From NCBI RefSeq assembly GCF_905475345.1, contig NC_066591.1, positions 109,501-173,500 on the forward strand: a stretch of 64,000 nucleotides of DNA. The letters are read 5' to 3'. The position numbers and the translations under genes are program-made. The notes below the pieces were generated by a model that was given only the letters and a program-made list of their open reading frames with translations, did not search any database and was not told the DNA's origin. This DNA comes from Vespula vulgaris. Taxonomy: Eukaryota > Arthropoda > Insecta > Hymenoptera > Vespidae. Position 1 is the stretch's first letter. Each line of letters begins with the position of its first letter. Shown piece after piece: positions 26,143-38,100 of this stretch.

Positions 26143-29100
26143 TCTATCTATCTATCTAATTTTGAACGTACCTACGTATTGTAATTGCAAGCACGGATCC
26201 CTGTATTTACGAAGTGTAGATAAAATAGTTACCTTAAGGAAATCGCGCAACCAGATAACTTCCGGTTTAGGATCACCAACGACCTCGCAAAGTATAATGA
26301 CCGTATCTCCTTCGAGAGCCTCGGTTGATAAAGGTTTCGTAACAAATAGCGGTTCCTTTGAATATCTGCGAAACGATGGCAGAGAGACAATGGGTAAAGT
26401 TTGCTGAGAGATCTTTCGCGGAGAAACATAGAGATACGAAGATATTAAAATTAAATATATTTTTTACGCACGGCACATCGGGAGAAGCGATGGTCACCGT
26501 TGGCAATCCTTCGATAAGAGATTCGATCTGTTTGTCGTCTGCTTCGTCGATTCCGATAATAACGTTGACTCTCGTTGATGTCTCAGCACGGCCAACTTCA
26601 TTGATCGCGGTACAACTGTAAACACCAGCGTCCCTGCTCGTAACTTTGGCCAAAGATAATTCGACTGTACCGTCGTGGTTCAAGGTCATGATAGTTCTTC
26701 TACTAGGCCGAAGACGCAATCCGTCGCGATGCCTGATGAAAATAGACGAAAGAAAAGTAAGTCGGAGAGTTTTTTTAATAAACTCGAATGAGCAAAACCT
26801 TTTGTATTTTGCTAACGAAGTGCAGCAATCGATTTTCGTTCGCTCACCATACTACACCCACGCTAGGATAAGCTTCGATCCGAGCTGACATTCGTAATTC
26901 GTCGTTTAATCTTACAGCATAGGCTGCATCCAGGCCATAGAGAAATTCAGGGGCAACGTAAGCACGAATTCCTTTATCGACTACGAGGATAGATCGACAG
27001 GACACCGAACCATGGATATTTTTTGCCGTCACCATGTAACATCCAGAGTCCTCGAGCGTCGAATGAATTATCTCTAGAGTGTGAAAGTTGGAATCGTCGT
27101 TCCAAAAAACGTGACGTTCTAAAACAAAAAAAAAAAGGGAAAAGAAAAATTGATTATACCTATTCGTTATTCAATTTCTAATGCAACTTAGCCGCTTACC
27201 GTCTTGAGTAATTTCAACGGCATTTTTAAACCAAATTATCTCGGGAGCGGGATAACCAATAATCTGACACGTTAAGCGTACGGGATAAGTAACTTGAACC
27301 CGTCTATCCCGTAATCTCATGGCGAACTGCGGTGGTCTTTCTTCTCGCTCATCTCCCAAAATTCTAATGTAAGAGAAAACGATCATGTTTCCCACTATTT
27401 TCTTTTTCGTTATTTTAATAAGGTAGCTCGTTAAATGAAACGAAGTTGTATTAACAATACCTAGATCTAAGTTTCTCATCCGCTTCGATGATCTTCGGAT
27501 CGGTGACAACGAGTACTCTAGCGAAAGATGACACTTTACCAACTTTATTCGATGCCTCGCAAATATATCTGCCGGAATCATCTTCTTTTATAGCTTCTAT
27601 GGCAAGAGAACACCTTAAACCTCTCCTACCGACGGAATATCGCGAATCGTTGTTAGGATCGATCTCGGCTGTTTCGCGATACCATTTGACATTTATATTT
27701 GGATCTCCACGAATCTAAAATGAAACGAAAGGATTTATATCAGATATTTTATATTTGTTAAGAAAAGTCTCACCTCGCATTCCAATTTGATCGTCGAGCC
27801 CTCGAGAGCCTTCAATTGGCCAGGGAGAATTTTGATGAATTCCGGAAGATCAACGACTTCGCTGACCGTGAAGGAATTCGACGTCGTCACGGATTCGCCC
27901 CATCCATATCGATTTCGTGGGGTGACACGAAATCTGTATTCTCCACCTGGACGGAGATTGAACGCGTCTAAGGCGTTTATCGGTGTGACGCCCAGCTGAT
28001 ACGCAAAGTGAACAAATAATAAAACAATGGGGAACTAACGTTGAATAAAGTAATCATCTAAAAGTAATTAAGTCGTAGGTACACCATACCTCGACCCAAC
28101 GAGCACCACCATCCCCGCCCACCAACCATGCGTCCACCTTATAGGCGATGACCGGAGCTGGCCCTCTCCTCTCGGCCTTGCCCCAACTCAAGGACAACCA
28201 ATTTTTTCCTCCATCGACGACAACTGGCTCGCTGCTGACTGGCCCAGGGACATCTGACGTGGAAATATTTGTAAATCAGCGTGCTTTTTCGAAAACATTC
28301 GAAAAACAAGTTTTCTCTCGATCTACTCTACCTCGTTGTCCGAATAAATATTCTATAAAATCGCTGATCAAACTATCCTCGCTGGTCAAAGATCGTTTCA
28401 AACGGGAGCTCGGTAATTCGAGGTCATCGTTCAACACGATTTCCTTATCTTGAATCCTCATTCTTCTTACTTTGATATCATTTCCAAATTTCTAAGTTAA
28501 ACGAAATAAAGTCCTATTTCTTCTCACTAATAATTCATAAGAAAATAACGACCAAGAAAATTTCCGAGCTTCGTACGAGTATTTCGATATTTCCGTGCGA
28601 GAAACACACGATTTATTTGTATTCTTTGCGAAAAAAGTAGGGCAGAGACGAGATGGTCCGCGTCTCGATGCCGACTGAATTTCGAATTTGTGGAGATACA
28701 GAGAAGTAGGAGGGGGTAAAGAAATAGGTAAGGGAGGTAAACGAAAATAACCCAACGGGAGGTGTTCCTCGAATCGTGTATGTAGGTGGTCGTATCGGTT
28801 TAATATTTCTTATTGCCCGAACCATTTTGCAAGATCCTAAAAGGTATTCGTAAAAGTGTATATTTCTATCCTAATATCCTTTTATCCTTAAAAATTTTGA
28901 CAGAATTTTGATAATGACATCGTTCGTATAAATTATTTTGTCAGCAACAGCTCGTTTAATCGTGACTATAGACAGCCATGATACGTTACATCTACGCACT
29001 GACTGCGATTGCTTAATCGCTGGCCTTTGCTACTAGAAGATTATATAGCTTCTCAAAAGAGATGTATACTTCACAAGAGATTTTTCTCCTGCCGCATGTA

Positions 29101-32100
29101 TCGAGACAATAAACGATTATAAACCTAATCCGTGATCAACGTTCCAATTTTTTCTGAACGTTAAAGCGTGCCATATATGGACCACAGGGGTTACGGCTTC
29201 CTGATCAAAGATTCTGAAGCCATTCCAACTTCCGACGTTAGTGATTCCGCTCGTCCTTCGTGATAAATCAGTCACGCCGCGTTATTTGTCGGTGCTACAT
29301 ATACATGTGCATGTAGGTACATATTTACGATATTTAATAGTTTTTATATAGTTAAAGATTTGGTCAAGGAACAGTCGTTGCACTTGGCATAGGTCCAGTG
29401 TCGTATGGAAGTTGTAATAGATCTGGTTGGTCTCTGCTCGCGTATTAAACAGCTTCTCTCACTCTTTAATGGACAAGTTTTAAACTCGTTCCAAGTACAT
29501 ATATTATTCGGAGCAACGCTTCCCTATCGCTTGATCGATAATCTCGGGGAAAAATGTCTTTTTCTCGTAGACACCGCGATGACGGCATCATACGCGTGAA
29601 AATGGTATAAAAGTTAAAGGATAAATAGCACCTCGATCTTTCTCAAGGAAATCTAAAGGTAGTCGCGTTTAGAGTAGCGTTTAGTACACTTTCGTTACTT
29701 CTTTTTGTAACCAGCATATACGTAGATGGCTAAGGAGTTTAAAGACTGCGGTACAATGCGTTGGATGTATAAGCAGTCAACCTAAATATCGACGTCATTT
29801 TGCAAAACACTTTAGCCCAGGGACTGCTTGGAATAAAGCCAAACGACCCTGGGCCAAGTGTACTCGCAAGTGTACTCGCTGTAATCCCTGTCACTGTCGT
29901 CGCATCGCTACTCTAATTATAATTACTCGATTATTCATCGGCTTGATCGTCGTTATTATCGCTCGTTTCGTCTTTTCTCCTTTATCCATATATCCATACA
30001 TTTTGCAGTGTACACGGTTAAAGAAGTTTACGTAATAAAACGTATCGTACCGTAGGTACACGAAGGCGTCATTAAAATATTTCGCTTACTTGGAGGTGTG
30101 TATATTAAAAATGAGTATTTTCTAGTAAAAATATATAGACGCGTTAAATCGAACTTACCTTTTATGTAAGACAATTCATCCTCGTTTTGAATACTTCCTG
30201 CTTCAGAGCGATTCCAGTCGGGTAACGGCGTTAGAGATCTCGCTCTTTGCTTAATCTAATCATCAAGAATTTCGATCAAATATCATTTCTTTTTCCGCAC
30301 ATATCTATAATTTTACTCGATTAAATCGCGCACGTTTATACCCACCCAGATCGAGAAGAAACTCCTATCGCATCCATATCGATTCTTCACCAAAATACAA
30401 TAAGTACCTTCGTCGGATGGTGTCGCTCTTTTCAATGTCAATCTAACATAGTCATCGATAGCTTCTTTGTACGATCTCGGACCATCCGTAATATCTTTCA
30501 TACCTTTCATCCATGTTACTAAGAAAGATCATTTATATCGGAAAGATCATTATTATATAAGTACTTAAAAACTCGTTGGCTAACGTTTAATTCGATTTGG
30601 AAGAGCTGTTTGTTACCTCGAGGTTTCGGAACACCCGTGACTCTAAAAGATACACTGACATCTTCTCCAATAGCCACCGCGATTGATTTTTCCGAAGGTC
30701 TAGAAACGAACATTGCCGGTTTTCCACCATCGATCGCACCGGGAGATATTATTTCGATCGTAGCAGCAGTGTCAACGTATCCATAAGCGTTCACAGCTCT
30801 GCAGATGTAGGTACCTCTTTCAGATTCGGTTGCTTCAGGGACAATCAGAGTATGAACGCCAGATTCCGTGAAAGTCTTTGCTTTTGACATCGAAATCGGT
30901 TCTTTTCGTTCTCCGTGCAACCATCTCACCTCCGGTACTGGCGTTCCTGTCGAACGGAGATTCAAAGAATTAAGGTCTTTCCTCGCATTAACTTTATACG
31001 ACTAGACGTTAAAAGTGTCACGTAATATGATTTAACGAATAGGTTTTCGATCTCTCAAAAGTTACCTTTGACTTCGACCTGAAGAGCGATAGTACCACCG
31101 GTAGGTACACTGTGGTCGCTTAGGAAACTCGAAAAGCGAGGCCGCCTCGACGCTTCGACGCTCGTGTCGTCCTCCGTGATTCGATTACGCCTGCTTCTAT
31201 AAGCAGATCTTCGATCTCGTCCTTGAAAAGCGATAAATTATCTTTGCGTTAGAGCTTATGATTTCCTAACGTAGATCTACGATAATCTATAAGATTCCTA
31301 CGCCAACCTTCGAAGTGTACGGTGTGCGACATTTCAGCGGATTGCATTTCGTTCGTCGCTCTGCAAACGTAACGTCCACTGTCCGAAGCATCGGGATTCG
31401 ATATCTCTAATCGATAAATACCATCGTCTAAATACTTTTGAGTATATCTGGCATCATCGAGGACTTTTCCATCTTTCAACCAGGAAATAGTAGGGCTTGG
31501 GTATCCACGGACTCGACATTCTAACGCTAATTCGTGATCGGAATGTCGATATGTGTCTGAAGCGAATTATAATACAATATTTATATTTTTTGGTCGCTGG
31601 CATACGACAGAACGGCTGTCTGACTATTACTCGAAGGAGAAGCAATCGCTTATTATATTATCATACCTCTGATGGATTTCGTAAATGTCGGTGGCGACAA
31701 CGGTGGTACAAAGTCTCTGTAGACTTTCAAGGTCGACTCGGTGGACGTGGATCCGTGAATGTTTTCTGCGATACAGGTGTACACGCCGGAGTCCTCAACG
31801 CGAGCCTCGTTCAATTCGAAATAAGCCATGCCATTGTCGAATCGAGTCTGATATTTATTCGACGTAGGAGATAATTCTTGGCCATCCTTTCTCCAGTAAA
31901 CGCGTGGTTCCGGGTGTCCCAAAACGGTGCACGTTAATCTCGTTCTCATACCTTCGCCCACCGTTCTGTTTGTAAGTCGCGTGCAGAACGACGGCTTCTT
32001 TCCTTTATCTTGCATAATGCTCTGTTCGTAACGAAAAATATATTACTTCTTCGTAGATAGAAAATGAAGTAAATAAATAAATGTGTGAAATAAAACATAG

Positions 32101-35100
32101 GTCTTTTATTTAAATGTGCATAAATAATACTTACGTCGAAACTACTCGAATCAAGATCATCGTACTCGATGTGAGAAGGAATCTTTATTCTGCCACATCT
32201 AGGAGGCTTGCTAGACGAGCTGTAAGAAAGGGTGGAATCGGTATCGCCCATGTAATACTCGTCGTATTTCAACAAGCTGATGGACCTTGCCCTGTTGATG
32301 CGTTCTTCCCTTCGTCTTCTCGTTCCGTAATAAGAGCCAACGTCGTACAGAGATCTGTTTAACGAACTCTCGCGTAATTTGTAGTCCATGTAATCGTCGA
32401 TGCTTCTTCTACCAGAGGAAGCAAGAGATTCTCTCCAACTGTACGATCTGGATGAGTCCGAAAGCGTCGATTCTAATTGTAAGTCAGAATCAACGCGATA
32501 AAATCTACTTCTTCCGTCGGGAGAGATTCTGGATAATCTGCTACTCCTGCCTCTTTCGTCGTCTACGCTTCTCAAAAATCTATCAGATTCGTTCTCCCTT
32601 AGTCTCGACCAATTCTCATCCCTCGCCCTTTCCCGTCGTCTTTTATTTATCGCGGACAATTCCTCCTCGTGTCTCCGCCTCAATCGATCCTCTTCCTCCT
32701 TGAGCAATCGTGCGCTTTCCTCGCGTCTAGCTTGCCTCTCCTTCTCTCTTATATTCATCCTTTCTTCCTCCTCCTTTCTCATGCGTCCAAAATCTTCCTT
32801 TCTCTGACGTTCCTCGGCACGTCTACGTTCCAAACGTTCCATCTCCTGTTTCTTTAATCTCTCTTCTCGATCCTTTCTACTCTGTTCAGCTTCCTCTTTC
32901 CTTTTCCTCCGCTCCTCTTCCGCTCTTAACCTTTCGGCTTCTTCCTTTCGTAACGTCTCTTCCTCCTCCGCCATTCTACGTTCCTTACGTTTACGCCTCC
33001 TATCTTCTTCTGCTCTGCTCTCTTCTTCTTCCTCTCGTCTAATTTTTTCTTCCTCTTCTTTCTTTCGTTGCTCCCACCTTTTTCTTTCGTCCTTCGATTT
33101 TGTCTCTTCTACATCCTCCGTTTCCCTTTCAACCTCCCTTTTACTTTTTCCTTCGATTCTCGCTTCTTCCTCTTCTCTATGATCTTCCTTCTCGGATTTG
33201 GATATCGCAACTTCTTCCTCCTTCTTCCCTTCTACTCCCGTGACTTTCAACTTTTCAGAATACTCCATTTTTTTACGCTCCTCCTCTTCAAGTTTCACTT
33301 TTTCAGAATCTTCTTTCTTTCTACGTTCCACCTCTTCAAGCTTTAGTTTCTCAGCATTCTCTTTCTCTTTACGTTCCTCCTCTTCCAGCTTTGGTTTCTC
33401 AGCTTCCTCTTTCTTTGTACGTTCTTCCTTCTCGAGTTTCAGTTTTTCAGCTTCCTCTTTCTTCTTACGTTCCTCCTCCTCGAGTTTCAGTTTCTCAGTT
33501 TCCTCCTTCTTCTTACGTTCCTCTTCTTCAAGCTTGAGTTTTTCAACTTCCTCTTTCTTTTTACGTTCTTCCTCTTCAAGCTTTAGTTTCTCAGCTTCCT
33601 CCTTCTTCCTACGTTCCTCCTCCTCGAGTTTTAGTTTCTCAGCTTCCTCCTTCTTTTTACGTTCTTCCTCAAGTTTCAGTTTCTCAGCTTCCTCTTTCTT
33701 TCTACGTTCTTCCTCTTCAAGCTTGAGTTTTTCAGCTTCCTCTTTCTTTTTACGTTCCTCCTCTTCAAGCTTTAGTTTCTCAGCTTCCTCCTTTTTCTTA
33801 CGTTCCTCTTCTTCAAGCTTGAGTTTTTCAGCTTCCTCTTTCTTTTTACGTTCCTCCTCTTCAAGCTTTAGTTTCTCAGCTTCTTCCTTCTTCCTACGTT
33901 CCTCCTCCTCGAGTTTCAGTTTCTCAGCTTCCTCTTTCTTTTTACGTTCCTCCTCTTCAAGCTTAAGTTGCTCAGCTTCTTCCTTCTTCCTACGTTCCTC
34001 CTCCTCGAGTTTTAGTTTCTCAGCTTCCTCTTTCTTTTTACGTTCCTCCTCTTCAAGCTTTAGTTGCTCAGCTTCTTCCTTCTTCCTACGTTCCTCCTCC
34101 TCGAGTTTTAGTTTCTCAGCTTCCTCCTTCCTTCTACGTTCCTCCTCTTCAAGCTCTAGTTTCTCAGCTTCCTCTTTCTTTCTACGTTCCTCTTCTTCAA
34201 GCTTGAGTTTTTCAGCTTCCTCCTTATTCTTACGTTCCTCTTCCTCGAGTTTCAGTTTCTCAGCTTCCTCCTTCTTTCTACGTTCCTCTTCTTCAAGCTT
34301 GAGTTTTTCAGCTTCCTCTTTCTTTTTACGTTCCTCCTCTTTAAGCTTCAGTTTCTCAGCTTCCTCTTTCTTACGTTCCTCCTCCTCGAGTTTTAGTTTC
34401 TCAGCTTCTTCCTTCTTTCTACGTTCCTCCTCCTCAAGTTTTAGTTTCTCAGCTTCCTCCTTCTTTCTACGTTCCTCCTCCTCAAGTTTTAGTTTCTCAG
34501 CTTCCTCCTTCCTTCTACGTTCCTCCTCTTCAAGCTCTAGTTTCTCAGCTTCCTCTTTCTTTCTACGTTCCTCTTCTTCAAGCTTGAGTTTTTCAGCTTC
34601 CTCCTTATTTCTACGTTCCTCCTCCTGGAGTTTTAGTTTCTCAGCTTCCTCTTTCTTTTTACGTTCCTCTTCTTCAAGCTTGAGTTTTTCAGCTTCCTCC
34701 TTATTCTTACGTTCCTCTTCCTCGAGTTTCAGTTTCTCAGCTTCCTCCTTCTTTCTACGTTCCTCCTCTTCAAGCTTGAGTTTTTCAACTTCCTCTTTCT
34801 TTTTACGTTCTTCCTCTTCAAGTTTTAGTTTCTCAGCTTCCTCCTTCTTTCTACGTTCCTCTTCCTCGAGTTTCAGTTTCTCCGCTTCCTCCTTCTTTCT
34901 ACGTTCCTCCTCTTCAAGCTCTAGTTTCTCAGCTTCCTCTTTCTTTCTACGTTCCTCTTCTTCAAGCTTGAGTTTTTCAGCTTCCTCCTTACTCTTACGT
35001 TCCTCTTCCTCGAGTTTCAGTTTCTCAGCTTCCTCCTTCTTTCTACGTTCCTCCTCCTCAAGTTTTAGTTTCTCAGCTTCCTCCTTATTCTTACGTTCCT

Positions 35101-38100
35101 CCTCTTCAAGCTCTAGTTTCTCAGCTTCCTCTTTCTTTCTACATTCCTCCTCCTCAAGTTTTAGTTTTTCAGCTTCCTCCTTCCTTCTACGTTCCTCTTC
35201 TTCAAGCTTGAGTTTTTCAGCTTCCTCCTTCTTTCTACGTTCCTCCTCCTCGAGTTTTAGTTTCTCAGCTTCCTCTTTCTTTTTACGTTCCTCTTCCTCG
35301 AGTTTCAATTTTTCAGCTTCCTCCTTTTTTCTGCGTTCCTCCTCTTCAAGCTCTAGTTTCTCAGCTTCCTCTTTCTTTCTACGTTCCTCTTCTTCAAGCT
35401 TGAGTTTTTCAGCTTCCTCCTTACTCTTACGTTCCTCTTCCTCGAGTTTTAGTTTCTCAGCTTCCTCCTTCTTTTTACGTTCTTCCTCAAGTTTCAGTTT
35501 CTCAGCTTCCTCTTTTTTTCTACGTTCCTCTTCTTCAAGCTTGAGTTTTTCAGCTTCCTCCTTATTCTTACGTTCCTCTTCCTCGAGTTTCAGTTTCTCA
35601 GCTTCCTCCTTCTTTCTACGTTCCTCCTCCTCGAGTTTTAGTTTCTCAGCTTCCTCCTTCTTTCTACGTTCCTCCTCTTCAAGCTTTAGTTTCTCAGCTT
35701 CTTCCTTCTTTCTACGTTCCTCCTCCTCGAGTTTTAGTTTCTCAGCTTCCTCCTTCTTTCTACGTTCCTCTTCTTCAAGCTTGAGTTTTTCAGCTTCCTC
35801 CTTACTCTTACGTTCCTCTTCCTCGAGTTTCAGTTTCTCAGCTTCCTCCTTCTTTCTACGTTCCTCCTCCTCAAGTTTTAGTTTCTCAGCTTCCTCCTTC
35901 TTTCTACGTTCCTCTTCCTCGAGTTTCAGTTTCTCCGCTTCCTCCTTCTTTCTACGTTCCTCCTCTTCAAGCTCTAGTTTCTCAGCTTCCTCTTTCTTTC
36001 TACGTTCCTCTTCTTCAAGCTTGAGTTTTTCAGCTTCCTCCTTACTCTTACGTTCCTCTTCCTCGAGTTTCAGTTTCTCAGCTTCCTCCTTCTTTCTACG
36101 TTCCTCCTCTTCAAGCTTGAGTTTTTCAACTTCCTCTTTCTTTTTACTTTCCTCCTCCTCAAGCTTCCGTCTCTCAGTTTCTTTATTTGTGCGTTCTTCT
36201 TCCTCCCTCTTAAGTTTCTCATGCTCTTCCTTTTGTTGACTTACTTCCTCTTCGCGTTTGAATTTCTCAGTTTCTTCCTTTCTTAGATTTTGATCCGTTA
36301 GCTCTTCTTGGCGTGGCTGTACTTGATCCGTTTTTTCTGTATCTTCCATTTTATCATCTTTTCGTTCTTTCGTGTCACTTTCTTCACGCGATTCTACCCT
36401 ATCGTCAGTCATCCAAAGAACTTTTCCGATCAATAATTTATCACGCAAATCATTGAGACCCTGGAATAGATTACGAAGGGGCTTTTCCAATGCTTCTAAA
36501 CGTTCGCTCGTCACATCTTCTTCGGCTTCTATGGACGCTATAGTATCGTCCAAGTCATCCAAATGTTGAGAAAGCGGTTGAAGTATCCCAATCTTCTGAT
36601 TCTCGTAAATGTCCGCAGATTGTGGAATTGATTTGGACGCGTGCTGCTTTCTAAGGGCAGCAATGGGTTCGTGGATTTTACCGAGCGATACCATTATCCT
36701 TTCTTTTTCGAGCGTACCTTCTTCTTGAACTTTCGCCATGCATTTTTTCAACTCTTGAAGAGGCGCGTTGAACATCTCTAATTCTTCGCATTCGGTACAT
36801 TCCTCAATATCAGTTCGTCCAATTTGATCCCGTATCTTACGTTCTACACTCTCGAGCGACTCGTTAATACCGACGATGACGTCTATTAGTTTGATCGACA
36901 ATTTGGTCATTTCTATAGATGGCAACGTATGCCGAGTCATCGAATGAACTGCCGTCGGATTTTGTTGTCCCGTTGATATCGTTTCTAGAGTCGCGCAAAG
37001 ATCTTTTAATGGTTTTTCCAAGTTTTGAAGGTACTCGGTCGGGGAATCCTCCACCTCTAAAATGGTGCGTTTTAATTCGACCAGTGGCAATCTCAAGGTA
37101 CTCATAACGGTTTTATCGACTTCCGAGCCGTACAATGGATCAGCAAGTGGTTTGCCGATCGCTTGTTCCTCGACGATAGAAATACATCTCTCCAAATTTG
37201 AAAGAGACTCGACCATTACTTCGATGTTAGCTTCCTCTTGGTCGACATTTAAGCCGGCTTCTTCGTCTCGTAAGAGAGAAAAGCTGACGGAAACGGCTTT
37301 GAGCGGATCGACGAGCGTCTTCAAAGCTTGATACTCGATCCCGCGTTCGACAGCCGTCCCTTGTGATATCTCCTCCCCAACGTTCGATATCGCAGATATG
37401 ATACCTTCGACCGGTTCTATCAACTTGTCAACGATAATTCGGTCCTGCGTGGTAATCTTACTCGGTTCGTTAGCCTTGACGGTATCCGCTTGAATAGCGG
37501 TAACGCGTTCACAAATTTCGGCTATCGACTTTTCGATCTCTTGTAACGTCGTAGTCGCCACGCATTCCTTCGTCGTCCAGTCGGCTTTAGACAATTCTTG
37601 CGGCAAGGGCTCAACGTCCGGTGATATAACTCGTTCTTCTAGCACCAAAATGCACCTTTGAAGATCGAGCAAAGGTTCGGCCAGCACGCTCAGTACCGCT
37701 AATTCATTTTCAACGGGACGTTCCTCCTGCAAGCTTTCGACGAGTATTTGATCTTGAATGATCGCGATCGAATTGCAAACTTCTTCGAGAGGCTGAATGA
37801 GAGGATCGATCGACATCGCCGGACCCCCATCTTCGCCGAACGCTTTCTCTCTCGCCGATTCGATAGCCAGTTTTTCCTCGATTACCATGGCGGCAACGTT
37901 TCTCAGTTCCAACAACGGTTTCGCTATGGACTTCGTCAAGGAAGCGTCTTCCTTCGGGGTAAAAGGCGACGTCGTCTCGGTCGTTCTTCGTTCTTCGACG
38001 ACCAACGCCAGGAATTCTCGCAATTCGTCGAGCGGCCTCGCGAGAGTCCTCAGCATCGTGTCCTCTTCCTCGGAAAAGGGCGAAACAGCCTCGGTGGGGC

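Larger units (their letters stand above)
22884..26232 (-). other. Strn-Mlck large intron (3.3 kb)
   Basis: This separates the two halves of one Ig domain (exons 26233-26365 and 22715-22883). It holds microsatellites (GA-rich 24966-25034; TC-rich 26094-26157; GA 23672-23693) and short unassigned ORFs. No exon with Ig or FN3 similarity is recognised inside. An alternative first or last exon cannot be ruled out. Confidence 0.45.

Noticed and set aside
29405..29599. Plus-strand 64-codon ORF inside a Strn-Mlck intron
   Set aside because: No recognisable domain and no supporting signals; consistent with a chance open frame.
33198..36239. 1,013-residue plus-strand open frame rich in Ser and Phe
   Set aside because: It is the exact antisense of the 48-bp charged-helix repeat. 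The absence of stops follows from the repeat's codon composition, and it has no independent coding signals or family similarity.
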